Positions 6,522 through 15,146 of a stretch of 17,412 bases of DNA are shown one piece after another. This DNA comes from Actinomycetota bacterium. Its GTDB lineage: Bacteria > Actinomycetota > Thermoleophilia > UBA2241. Position numbers and translations under genes: made by a program. The notes under the pieces are model-generated. The model was given only the letters and a program-made list of their open reading frames with translations. It ran no database searches and was not told the DNA's origin. The DNA lies in NCBI GenBank assembly GCA_003164655.1, contig PLTW01000095.1:3010-20421 (forward strand). Reading direction: 5' to 3'. Positions within the stretch are counted from its first letter, which is position 1; the number at the start of each line of letters is the position of its first letter.

Positions 6522-8072
6522 ATGGCTTGGTCGGGGTCGGACGCGAAGGTTGAAGGGCGCCGCTTTCCACGAGTGCTGCGGGACCTTGTGTGGTTGCGTG
6601 CGCACCGCGATCTGGTGGTCGCGCTCACAATCGCCGGCATCGCCGTATCTTTCATCCTCGATCTTCTCATACCTGGGTACGCGATCGCCGGCTTCTACCT
6701 CGTGCCTCTCCTGCTGGTCGCCTTCGCGCTCGGTGACCGCCGCACGGTCGTGGGCGCCAGCGTCATCTGCCTGGGCCTGACCGTGTTCACCATGGTCCTC
6801 CAGAACCGTGCGAACGCCGAGAACATCCTGCTCGTCTGGTTCGGCGTGCTGGCGGGAGCCGGTCTGATTGCGTTGGGATACCTCTATAACCGGTTCGACG
6901 GTCTCTACCAGACCGAGCGTGCGACGACGGCGAGGCTGCATTCCCTGACGGTCCAGCTCCAGCGTCTGCAGGAAGTGTCGGTGCTGAAATCCGATCGGCC
7001 ACTTGCAGACCTGCTTCTCGACATCGTCGCGCAGGCGCGACAGCTCCTGGGCAGCGATGGCGCCAGACTGTTCCGACTCGAGGCGGCCGACGATCTTCTG
7101 AGCCTGCAGGCGGCGGTCGGCCCAGGCGGCGATGGTGACGGCGACGTCGCGCTGTCGATTGAGGGCGGCCCGGTGGCTGAGGCCGTTGCGGCGCGCCGAC
7201 CGGTGACCGCGCCCGATCTCGGGGACGCGGCGGGTGGAGCGGCGCACGGTGGCCGCGGTCGTTCAGCCGTGTCGATGAACTGCGGGGCGTGCCTTGCCGT
7301 GCCGCTGGTCGTGCGAGACGAGGTGTATGGCGTGATCGCCCTCGACTACAGCGAACCGCACCGGTTTGGCGACGAAGATGTTGGACTGGCGGCGTCGTTC
7401 GGCGACCAGGCGGCGCTCGCCATCGAAAACGCGCGGCTGCGGGAGCAGGTGGAGCGCAGCGCCGTGGCGGCCGAACGCTCCCGGTTGGCGCGAGAGCTTC
7501 ACGACTCCGTGACGCAGTCGCTGTTCGCCGCCAGCCTCAAGGCCGAGGCGCTCCTGCGAGCGTCGACTCCGACCTCACCGCAGGCGCGCCAGGGTCTCTG
7601 CGACGTGCAGCGTCTGACCCGGGGAGCCCTTGCCGAGATGCGCACGCTTCTCCTCGAGATGCGACCGGGGGCACTGGGGCAATCGCCGCTTGCGGACCTG
7701 CTGGAGCACGTGGTGCAAGCCACCGAGGCGCGGACGCGCGTCACCATAGAGTTTACGGTCGCCGATCCCCGCCCATTGCCCCCCGATGTGACGATCGCTC
7801 TCTACCGCATCGCCCAGGAGGCGTTGAACAACATGGTGCGCCACTCCCACGCCCAAAGAGCGTGGGTGATGCTGAGAAGCTCGGATGACGCCGTGGAACT
7901 GGTCGTCGGCGATGACGGCCGGGGCTTTGACTCATCGACTGTCGGACCCGCGCAGCTCGGTCTGAGGATCATGCGCGAACGGGCCGACGCGGTTGGGGCA
8001 AGCCTGCGGATCGACACCGAGACGCGCCGTGGTAGCGTGGTCACCGCCACGTGGTCGGCCGGACGGGGGTGA
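6522..8072 (+). CDS. Membrane GAF-domain sensor histidine kinase (NarL-system type)
   Basis: The 516-residue kinase has four predicted membrane helices (about 30-50, 54-70, 75-93, 102-121), a short coiled linker, a GAF sensor domain (about 156-305, ending GVIALDYSEPHRFGDEDVGLAASFGDQAALAIENARL), a HisKA_3 dimerisation domain with the phospho-acceptor in ERSRLARELHDSVTQSLF (His327), and a HATPase_c domain (about 400-514) with EALNNMVRHSHA, DDGRGFD and GLRIMRERADAVGASL. It should autophosphorylate and pass phosphate to the response regulator directly downstream. The start is the ATG at 6522, preceded by GGAGGAG with 12-base spacing; a TTG at 6435 is in frame but lacks a ribosome binding site and would put the inverted repeat inside the coding region. 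The GAF ligand is unknown. I see no basis to claim haem binding as in DosS. Confidence 0.92.
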   Translation: MAWSGSDAKVEGRRFPRVLRDLVWLRAHRDLVVALTIAGIAVSFILDLLIPGYAIAGFYLVPLLLVAFALGDRRTVVGASVICLGLTVFTMVLQNRANAENILLVWFGVLAGAGLIALGYLYNRFDGLYQTERATTARLHSLTVQLQRLQEVSVLKSDRPLADLLLDIVAQARQLLGSDGARLFRLEAADDLLSLQAAVGPGGDGDGDVALSIEGGPVAEAVAARRPVTAPDLGDAAGGAAHGGRGRSAVSMNCGACLAVPLVVRDEVYGVIALDYSEPHRFGDEDVGLAASFGDQAALAIENARLREQVERSAVAAERSRLARELHDSVTQSLFAASLKAEALLRASTPTSPQARQGLCDVQRLTRGALAEMRTLLLEMRPGALGQSPLADLLEHVVQATEARTRVTIEFTVADPRPLPPDVTIALYRIAQEALNNMVRHSHAQRAWVMLRSSDDAVELVVGDDGRGFDSSTVGPAQLGLRIMRERADAVGASLRIDTETRRGSVVTATWSAGRG

Positions 8073-8077
8073 GAGTG

Positions 8078-8731
8078 GTGAGCGACGAAGCCGCGGCACG
8101 TGCTGGCAGGATCAGGGTGATGGTCGTCGACGACCACGCACTCGTGCGCAGCGGGCTGGAGAGCATCCTGCAGCTTTTCGACGACATCGAGCTCGTGGCG
8201 CAGGCCGACTGTGGGGCGGCGGCTATCAGGTTGTGCGAGGAGCTCAAACCTGATGTGGTTCTCATGGATCTGGTCATGCCCGGCCTGAGCGGAGTCGCGG
8301 CGACCGAGGAGATACTCCGCGCCTGTCCCCAAACGAGGGTGCTCGCCCTGACGAGCTTTTCAGATGAGGAGCTGATCGAGGGCGCGCTGCGCGCCGGGGC
8401 GATCGGCTACCTGCTGAAGAACGTCACCGGCGAGCAGCTGACGCAGGCTGTCCGCGGGGCGTATGCGGGCAGGCCCACGTTGGCTCCCGAGGCCGCCGAG
8501 GTATTGATCCACGTGGTCTCGACGGCAGGGTCTCCGGGTGGCGACCTCACTGGGCGCGAGCGGCAGGTGTTGTCCTTGGTCGCCGACGGTCTGTCCAATG
8601 CCGACATCGCCGATCGGCTCGTGATCAGCCGGTCCACCGTCAAGACGCACGTCAGCAGCGTCATCGCCAAGCTCGGCGCCGCGAGCCGCACCGAAGCTGC
8701 CACCATCGGCGTGCGGCACCACCTCATCTAG
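8078..8731 (+). CDS. NarL/LuxR-family response regulator
   Basis: The 217-residue protein has an N-terminal receiver domain (about 12-128) with the acidic pocket VVDDH (Asp18, Asp19), phospho-acceptor Asp64 in VLMDLVMPG, Thr92 and Lys114 (GYLLKNV). A LuxR-type helix-turn-helix follows (about 150-215; LTGRERQVLSLVADGLSNADIADRL, then STVKTHVSSVIAKLGAASRTEA). It is the evident partner of the preceding kinase. The start is uncertain: GTG codons at 8051, 8069, 8075 and 8078 are in frame. I prefer 8078, since GGGGGTGA stands about 8 bases ahead; 8069 would give a 4-base overlap with the kinase stop (8070-8072). Either way translation is probably coupled. Its targets are unknown, but the repeat element upstream of amtB and the PRC-barrel gene is a plausible site. 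Confidence 0.93.
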   Translation: MSDEAAARAGRIRVMVVDDHALVRSGLESILQLFDDIELVAQADCGAAAIRLCEELKPDVVLMDLVMPGLSGVAATEEILRACPQTRVLALTSFSDEELIEGALRAGAIGYLLKNVTGEQLTQAVRGAYAGRPTLAPEAAEVLIHVVSTAGSPGGDLTGRERQVLSLVADGLSNADIADRLVISRSTVKTHVSSVIAKLGAASRTEAATIGVRHHLI

Positions 8732-8761
8732 CTAGACGCGGTTCACTGAACTCCGAGGCAG

Positions 8762-8786
8762 CGCCGGCCCAAACTGGTAGCCGGCG
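8762..8786. terminator. Possible terminator hairpin between convergent genes
   Basis: CGCCGGC (8762-8768) and GCCGGCG (8780-8786) form a 7-bp GC stem that can extend with CC/GG inside the loop. It sits between the stop of the response regulator (+) and that of the ABC ATPase (-). There is no real U-tract on either side, so the call is tentative. Confidence 0.4.
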
Positions 8787-8821
8787 ATCTTGCGACGCGG
8801 GGACGCTCGAGAGTAGTCACG

Positions 8822-9566
<745 letters not shown>

Positions 9567-9574
<8 letters not shown>

Positions 9575-10718
9575 CCTGTATCACCTCGATCGGGTCGAGC
9601 TTGGTGGTGCGGCGCGAGGGGATCAGCGACGAGAGCATCGCCACCAGCACGCCTACCGCGAACGAGAGGGCGATAAACCAGACTTGTGGATGGATGGGAA
9701 ACAGAGCCGAGCTGTTGCGCCCCAGGTAGGTGAACAACCCGATCAGCGCCAGGCCGGCGCCCACGCCGACCGCCGCGCCGCCGAGGCCCAGGATCGCGGC
9801 CTGCCAGAGAAAGATGCGCCCCGACCGGCGGTCCTCCATGCCCATCGCCTTGAGAATGCCGATCTGTCGCGTCTTTTGCACCGCCGAGATGGCGAGGGTG
9901 GAGGCGATACCCAAAGCCACGGCCACCAGCACGAAGAACTGGATCATGTAGCTGGAGTAGCTCTGGCTTTTGAGCGCCGAGAGCAGGTCGGAGTTCTGCG
10001 ACTGCCACTCGCTCACCTTGAGGCCCCTGACCGCCGGTTGCGTCTTGAGCTGGGCGGCCACCTTTTTGGAATCGAACACGTTGTGCACCTGCATGTCGAT
10101 GGCCGAGTACTGGTCCCCCGTGTAGCCGAGCACGCCGGCGGCGTAGCCGCCGTCGACGAAGGCGGTGGCCAGGTTGGCCGCCGCCGAGCCGAAGTCGAAG
10201 ACGCCGCTGATCATGAGGCCGGCCGGCTTGCCGCTGGGTAGGACGAGTATGAGCCTGCTGCCCGGCGACAGCCCGTTCTTGGCGGCGAAGTCCTTGCCGA
10301 CCAGCACGTCTCCCGGGCCCAGCTGCGCCTTGCCGGCGCTGATGCGTCCGCTGATGTCATAGATCGTGTTGAGCTGGTCGAGCTGGCCACCGGTGAGCTC
10401 CAGCGGGGCGCTCACCTGCCCCTGGCGATAGATCGCCGAGAAGGTGCGCGTCGGCACTACAGTTGTGACGGCGGGCTGCGAGGTCAGCGTCTGTTTCAGT
10501 GCGGGGCCGTAGGCTACGGGCTGCCCGTCGGTGGACGACTGGACCATCACCTGGGGGCTGTGGCCGATTGTCTGGTCTACGAGGCTTGCCTGCAGACTGG
10601 TGATGAGCGAGCCGAGGAACACCTGGACGCCGATGCCGACGGCGATGCCGGCCACGATGAGGACCGATTGTGCCGGGCTCTTGCGCAGGAAGCGCGCGGC
10701 GATAGTGAGGCTGAGCAT
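9567..10718 (-). CDS. ABC transporter permease, LolC/LolE/MacB-like (FtsX fold)
   Basis: The 383-residue permease shows the four-helix FtsX/MacB plan: one N-terminal membrane helix (about 16-38), a large extracytoplasmic MacB-type periplasmic-core domain (about 45-250), then three helices (about 257-280, 303-330, 345-366). The coupling segment AVQKTRQIGILKAMGM (279-294) that contacts the ATPase, and the terminal LIPSRRTTKLDPIEVIQGG, are typical. Only one permease gene is present, so the transporter is probably a homodimer with two copies of the ATPase. It starts 5 bases after the stop of the cobalamin-binding gene, and its AGGAAGG ribosome binding site lies in that gene's last codons. In LolC/E and MacB relatives such permeases extract or push envelope-associated substrates; the substrate here is unknown. 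Confidence 0.92.
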
Positions 10719-10723
10719 GGACC

Positions 10724-11461
10724 TCAGCCTTCCTGGACGCCGCGCGCCTCGCCGAGCAGTCCCTCGAGATCGAGAAGCTCGCTCGACGACCAGCCCTGCG
10801 TGGAGTGCGCGAAGGCGGACCCGCCGACCCAGACCTGAACGTTGCCCAGCTCCTCCGTGATCTGACGGAGGTGGCGCCGTAGCGCGATCCGGTGAAAGTG
10901 CGTTGATGAGCTGATCACGACGGCGTCGACGCCCAGACGTCGGGCGGCATCGACGAGCTCGCTTGGGGGCGTGTCGGCGCCGAGGTAGTAGGTGGCCCAG
11001 CCGGCCATGTCAAAGCGGTCGGCGACCATGCGCAGCCCGAGGTCGTGAACCTCCTCCGGCGGGCAGGCGAGCAGGACGCTGCGGCCGCTCGCCGGCACCG
11101 AGACCTTCACCTTGAGCACGCTCGGATAGAGCATCTCCACGATGGTGCGCACCACGGCGCTGGCGTAGTGCTCCTCCCAGATGCGCACCTGGCCGCTTTG
11201 CCAAGCCTGGCCTGTATGCAAAAGCAGTGGCCGCAGGACTTCCTGGTAGAGCATAGGGATGCTCAAGGCGCCCCCCTCGACCGCCTCGACGGCGGTCCGC
11301 ACTGCCGCCGCCTTGTCGTGCTCGGCCAGTTGGAGCGTGATGAGCTCGCGGATCTGCTCGGCGCTCGCAGGGCGCGGTGAGCCTTCGCCGGCCGTGTCGC
11401 CTGTGCTCACGATATCCTGTGCCCCCTCATCGGCTCTCGGTGTACCCACAGCACCGGCCAT
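10724..11461 (-). CDS. Stand-alone cobalamin-binding sensor with CarH-like motifs
   Basis: The 245-residue protein contains a helical B12-binding cap domain (about 35-118) and a Rossmann B12-binding domain (about 127-240). Seen: W87 followed by nine residues and E97-H98 (the Wx9EH motif), then E137-V-H139-D-L-G142 (ExHxxG, with His139 as the likely lower cobalt ligand), SSS at 184-186 and VGG at 212-214. In CarH photoreceptors Wx9EH shields the upper face of adenosylcobalamin and ExHxxG binds its lower face. The MerR-type DNA-binding domain of CarH is missing; the first 34 residues are low-complexity. The residue after Trp87 is Gln, whereas Thermus CarH has the His that forms the light-state bis-His adduct. 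An internal GTG at 11408-11410 (Val18), near GAGGGGG, may be the true start. It sits inside an apparent operon between a TSUP exporter and an ABC exporter. Confidence 0.87.
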   Translation of the reverse strand: MAGAVGTPRADEGAQDIVSTGDTAGEGSPRPASAEQIRELITLQLAEHDKAAAVRTAVEAVEGGALSIPMLYQEVLRPLLLHTGQAWQSGQVRIWEEHYASAVVRTIVEMLYPSVLKVKVSVPASGRSVLLACPPEEVHDLGLRMVADRFDMAGWATYYLGADTPPSELVDAARRLGVDAVVISSSTHFHRIALRRHLRQITEELGNVQVWVGGSAFAHSTQGWSSSELLDLEGLLGEARGVQEG

Positions 11462-11488
11462 GGCAAACGAGGGCGCCGCCAGCCCCGC

Positions 11489-12256
11489 CTACTTCAAGAA
11501 GAACGCGACCGCGACGGCGAGTCCGAGCGCAACCACAACGCCGCGCAGCACGCCGGCCCGGACCCTGCCGGCGAATCTGCCACCCAACGAACCGCCGAAC
11601 AGGGCGCCGACCGCCATCACAGCCGCGGCCGTCCAGACGACATTGCCCGTGGCGGCGAAGAGGATCGCCGCGGCGCCGTTGGCAGACAACGACAGAGTCT
11701 GCTTCAAAGCGTTCACGCGCCTGAGCGAGTCCGGCAGCACCAATGAGAAGAGCGCCAGCATGACGATGCCGAGTCCCGCGCCGAAGTAGCCGCCGTAGAT
11801 CGCGCCGGCGAACGCCGTGACTGCGACGCCGATCAGGTTGGCCTTGCCCACCGCAGGCGACTGGAGTCGCCGCGCCACTGTCCGTTTCAGCCAGGGCTCG
11901 GCCGCCAGCAAGCCGGTCGCCAGCAGAATAAGCCAGGGGACCAGCGCGTCGAACAAGGTGGTGCCCGTCTTGAGCAGCAGGGCGCCGCCGACGATGCCGC
12001 CGGCCACGGCCGGCAGCACCGTCACCTTGACGCGGCGTCGTTGGTCACGCAGGTCGCGTCGCTGCGCGATCGTGCCGCCGAGGTAGCCCGGCGTCAGGGC
12101 GACTGTGTTGGTGATGTTCGCGTGCAGTGCGGGCACACCCATCGCCGTGAGCGCCGGGAAGGTGATCAGCGTGCCTCCCCCCGCCAGCGCGTTGACCGCG
12201 CCGCCACCGACGGCGGCCAGGAAGAGCAGCCCCAGGTCGATTCCGGAAGGGCTCAT
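11489..12256 (-). CDS. TSUP (TauE/SafE) family membrane transporter
   Basis: The 255-residue protein is hydrophobic throughout, with seven to eight predicted helices. It shows the two repeated TauE/SafE signatures: VGGGAVNALAGGGTLITFPAL with TNTVALTPGYLGG in the first half, and FAGAIYGGYFGAGLGIVMLA with VNALKQTLSLSANG in the second. Members export or import small anions such as sulfite, sulfoacetate or other organosulfur compounds; the substrate cannot be read from sequence. The start (ATG at 12254-12256) has no obvious ribosome binding site. The cobalamin-sensor gene begins 27 bases after its stop, consistent with one transcript 12256 to 8822. Its promoter should lie in the region shared with iorA. 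Confidence 0.9.
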   Translation of the reverse strand: MSPSGIDLGLLFLAAVGGGAVNALAGGGTLITFPALTAMGVPALHANITNTVALTPGYLGGTIAQRRDLRDQRRRVKVTVLPAVAGGIVGGALLLKTGTTLFDALVPWLILLATGLLAAEPWLKRTVARRLQSPAVGKANLIGVAVTAFAGAIYGGYFGAGLGIVMLALFSLVLPDSLRRVNALKQTLSLSANGAAAILFAATGNVVWTAAAVMAVGALFGGSLGGRFAGRVRAGVLRGVVVALGLAVAVAFFLK

Positions 12257-12588
12257 CTAGGATGGAGAGCTGTGGATCGACTCCCCGCAGCCGGCTGCTT
12301 GAGCTTCATGAGCCCGAACAACGCCAGAAGCACCGCCATGGCCGTGAGCTGCGGTACTCCACTGCGAACTCCTCTCGGATACCTCGTGATGTACTCACGG
12401 CTTCATCTTCTCAATGTTTGGAGCTCCCTGGAAACCCGCGGCGGTTCGAGCTGCCGCCTGGATGACGCCCAAACCAGGATGCGCCTGCCGGTCACCGCCC
12501 GGCCCGCTGCCGCCATGCCACGAGAGCCCCGCCGCTGGGGCGCTGGAAGGAGATCGGTCAAGCAGCTAAGCTGATGTCCCAGCGTTGA

Positions 12589-12630
12589 CCCTTTTCGGCC
12601 GACCGATGTTCGCCCTTTCGGCCGATGTTC
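12589..12630 (+). repeat. Tandem imperfect direct repeat upstream of iorA
   Basis: Two adjacent units, 12589-12612 and 12613-12630, share the pattern CCCTTT(T)CGGCCGA followed by TGTTC; the first has a 4-base insertion (CCGA) and an extra T. The second unit ends 45 bases before the TTG start of iorA. The arrangement suggests a two-site operator, though chance duplication is possible. Confidence 0.45.
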
Positions 12631-12660
12631 ACAAGCGCGCCCCCAGCGGGGCCACGCCCT

Positions 12661-12668
12661 GGAAGGAG
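12661..12668 (+). promoter_or_regulatory. Shine-Dalgarno deciding the TTG start of iorA
   Basis: GGAAGGAG lies 7 bases before the TTG at 12676-12678, an ideal spacing. The in-frame ATG at 12625 has no such site and would add 17 residues unlike the family's N-terminus. Confidence 0.75.
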
Positions 12669-12675
12669 AGCAGTC

Positions 12676-14556
12676 TTGACGACCAAACTCATGACTGGCA
12701 ACGAAGCCCTGGCGTGGGGCGCGGTGCACGCCGGAGTCAAGGTGGTGACGGGCTATCCCGGCACGCCGTCGACAGGGGCGCTCACCAGCCTGCTGAAGAT
12801 GAAGCCGCCCGGCGTGTATGTCGAGTGGAGCGTGAACGAGAAAGTCGCGCTCGAGGTGGCCGCCGGTGCGGCGTGGGCGGGCCAGCGGGCGCTGTGCACG
12901 ATGAAGATGTCGGGCCTCAACGTGTGCTACGACTCGCTGATCTCGGTCGCCTATTCCGGCGTTCTCGGCGGGCTTGTGGTGTACGTGGCCGACGATCCGG
13001 GCGTGAACGCGGGTATGCCCGAGCAGGATTCGCGCGGCTTTGCCATCATGGCCGACCTGCCCATGCTCGAGCCGGCGTCCGCCGACGAGATCTACCGGCT
13101 GACGCAGACGGCGTTCGGGCTATCGCAAGACAGCCGCTCGCCCGTGTTCATCCGCCTTGTGACGGCCAACGCGGACGCCTTCGCGCCGGTCGACCTGAAC
13201 GACGATCCGCCTGCGTGGCCGGAGCGCGAGGCCGTGTTGACCCACGACATTGAGCGGTTCACCAAGGCCGGCGCGGCGATCTGTACGGCGCAGCATCGCG
13301 ACCTCATTGCCCGGCTGGAGCAGGCCGGGCGCTGGATCGCCGACGCGGGACTGAACACGCTGACCCTGGGCAAGCAGGGCGGCCTGGGCGTTGTCGCGGC
13401 GGGCATCACGACTGCGTACCTGACCGAGGGTTTCGAGACCGCAGCGCGTTACGGCTTCGTGCCAGAAGACTCTTCGGTGTTGCAGATTAAAGCCGTCCAC
13501 CCGTTCCCTGTCGCGGAAGCGCAGGCCCTGCTGCGCCGTTGCGGCACCATCCTCGTACTCGAGGAGCTCGAGCCGCACCTCGAGACCGGCTTCTACGTCG
13601 AGGCCCAGCGGCAGGGGCTCTCCCCGACGATCGTGGGCAAGTTGAACGGACAATTCTCCCGCCTCGGCGAGTACGGCGTGCGTCAGGTGGTCGAAGGCCT
13701 CGGTGCGGCGTTGGGCCTCTCTCTGCCGCACGACCTCTTCGCAGGCTCGGATGAGGCCGAGACCATGGCGGCCGCCCGGCCCATCACCGTCTGTGCCGGC
13801 TGCCCGCACCGCGGCACGTTCATGGCGATCAACGCCGCCGTGCGCAAGGCCGGCTTCAAGAAGAACCAGGTGATGGTGACCGGCGACATCGGCTGCACCA
13901 TCCTCGGCATGAACCCGCCGTTCAACGCGGTGTGGACCGAGGTCGCCATGGGCGCCGCTCTGGGCCTGGCCGAGGGCTACGTGCACGCCGGGGTCGAATC
14001 GCCGGTGATCGCCACTGTCGGCGACTCCACCTTCTACCACGCCGGCATCCCCGCCCTCATCAACGCCGTGCAGCATCAGGTGCCGGTCACGCTGATCATT
14101 ATGGACAACGGCTGGACCAGCATGACGGGCATGCAGGTCGACCCGGGCACCAGCGAAGACTACCAGCAGCCCGGCGACCGTCCGCTGGACCTGGCCAAGA
14201 TCGTGCCGGCGCTCGGTGTAGAGCAGTTCTGGGTCGTGGACCCGTTCCGGGTCGACGACATGGCGCAGACTTTGAAGGCCGCACTCGAGCTGCCGGGGGT
14301 CAAGGTGCTGCTGGCGCGGCAGGAGTGCGTCATGCCCGCCTCGCGGCGCGGCGACCGTGCCGGCCACACTACGGTGATCGACGAGAACTGCAACCTCTGC
14401 CGGCTGTGCATCAACCTCACCGGATGCCCCGCCATAACGCTCGGTGAGGCGGCCATCGAGATCGATTCCAGCCTGTGCTACGGCTGCGGTCTGTGCGCGG
14501 CCACCTGCAACCGCGACGCTATCCGGGTAGAAGCGACCGAGGAGGTCGTCGGATGA
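12676..14556 (+). CDS. iorA: Indolepyruvate:ferredoxin oxidoreductase, alpha subunit
   Basis: With IorB this enzyme oxidatively decarboxylates arylpyruvates (indolepyruvate, phenylpyruvate) to arylacetyl-CoA while reducing ferredoxin. The 626-residue subunit shows the pyrimidine-binding domain (MTGNEALAWGAVHAG, GYPGTPST, EWSVNEKVALEVAAGAAWAG), a transketolase-C-like middle (about 250-350, with VHPFP and EELEPHLE), the TPP domain (CAGCPHRGTF, GDIGC, GDSTFYHAG with Gly449-Asp450, and DNGWTSMTG), and two C-terminal [4Fe-4S] clusters: Cys572/575/578/584 (CNLCRLCINLTGCP) and Cys601/604/607/611 (CYGCGLCAATC). In the second cluster the final Cys is followed by Asn rather than the usual Pro. The start is TTG 12676. 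It overlaps iorB by 4 bases (ATGA). Confidence 0.95.
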   Translation: MTTKLMTGNEALAWGAVHAGVKVVTGYPGTPSTGALTSLLKMKPPGVYVEWSVNEKVALEVAAGAAWAGQRALCTMKMSGLNVCYDSLISVAYSGVLGGLVVYVADDPGVNAGMPEQDSRGFAIMADLPMLEPASADEIYRLTQTAFGLSQDSRSPVFIRLVTANADAFAPVDLNDDPPAWPEREAVLTHDIERFTKAGAAICTAQHRDLIARLEQAGRWIADAGLNTLTLGKQGGLGVVAAGITTAYLTEGFETAARYGFVPEDSSVLQIKAVHPFPVAEAQALLRRCGTILVLEELEPHLETGFYVEAQRQGLSPTIVGKLNGQFSRLGEYGVRQVVEGLGAALGLSLPHDLFAGSDEAETMAAARPITVCAGCPHRGTFMAINAAVRKAGFKKNQVMVTGDIGCTILGMNPPFNAVWTEVAMGAALGLAEGYVHAGVESPVIATVGDSTFYHAGIPALINAVQHQVPVTLIIMDNGWTSMTGMQVDPGTSEDYQQPGDRPLDLAKIVPALGVEQFWVVDPFRVDDMAQTLKAALELPGVKVLLARQECVMPASRRGDRAGHTTVIDENCNLCRLCINLTGCPAITLGEAAIEIDSSLCYGCGLCAATCNRDAIRVEATEEVVG

Positions 14557-15146
14557 ACAACTATGACATCTATCTGGTGGGCGTCGGCGGCCAGGGCGTC
14601 CTGACGATCGGCGAGATCATCATGGTGGCGGCCTTCCAGAAGGGCCACTCGGTCAACTTCTATCCCACGAAAGGCATGGCTCAGCGCGGTGGCTTTGTGA
14701 AGGCCCAGCTGCGCATCAGCCGCGACCCGGCCGGCGCCGGCATACCCGAGAAAGGTGCGGACCTCGTGATCTCCACGGAGGTCTCGGAGACGCTCAAGGC
14801 CGTACGCTTCATCAAGCCGGGTGGCGACGTCGTGCTGCTGGCCTACGTGTCCGCGCCGACCGACGTGATGATCGGCAAGGCGCCCTATCCGACCCTCGAA
14901 GCAGTGGCGGAGCAAGTGCGTCGGGCGGGAGCCAGACTCACCGTGATCGCACCGGACAGCCTGCCCAGTTTCGAGGGCGCGCCGGTGCCCGACAACATCT
15001 TCACGCTGGGCGCCGCGGTCGCACACACCCGCCTCGGTGAGCTCCTCGATCCCGCCTCGGTGGAGACCACCGTGCGTACCCGCTGGAAGAGGGGGATCGA
15101 GCGGAATCTGTTCGCCCTGAGCGCTGGTCTGCAGAGTACACCATGA
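14553..15146 (+). CDS. iorB: Indolepyruvate:ferredoxin oxidoreductase, beta subunit
   Basis: This 197-residue protein is the gamma-type subunit of the 2-ketoacid:ferredoxin oxidoreductases (POR_gamma fold), which contributes to the CoA/substrate site of IOR. Seen: the N-terminal GVGGQGVLTIGEII loop, then YPTKGMAQRGGFVKAQLRIS (the M-x-Q-R-G-G block that defines IorB) and ADLVISTEVSETLKAVRFIKPGG. Length matches the family (about 190-200). The ATG at 14553 overlaps the iorA stop (TGA 14554-14556), so the two subunits are translationally coupled in equal amounts. Its own stop (15144-15146) in turn overlaps the ATG of the next gene. Confidence 0.95.
   Translation: MNNYDIYLVGVGGQGVLTIGEIIMVAAFQKGHSVNFYPTKGMAQRGGFVKAQLRISRDPAGAGIPEKGADLVISTEVSETLKAVRFIKPGGDVVLLAYVSAPTDVMIGKAPYPTLEAVAEQVRRAGARLTVIAPDSLPSFEGAPVPDNIFTLGAAVAHTRLGELLDPASVETTVRTRWKRGIERNLFALSAGLQSTP

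Larger units (their letters stand above)
12257..12675. other. Divergent control region between the TSUP gene (-) and iorA (+)
   Basis: This 419-base gap contains no recognisable gene; frames that cross it are extensions of antisense shadows. Near its right end is a tandem imperfect repeat (12589-12630), followed by the iorA ribosome binding site. No clear -35/-10 pair could be identified for either direction. Confidence 0.55.

Noticed and set aside
6522..8072. Naming the kinase DosS/DevS (haem GAF oxygen sensor)
   Set aside because: It has one GAF domain preceded by membrane helices, and I cannot identify the haem-ligating His context, so the name is not supported.
13120..14367. A 415-codon frame antisense to iorA
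   Set aside because: Composition and placement are those of a shadow; iorA has all family motifs in the sense frame.
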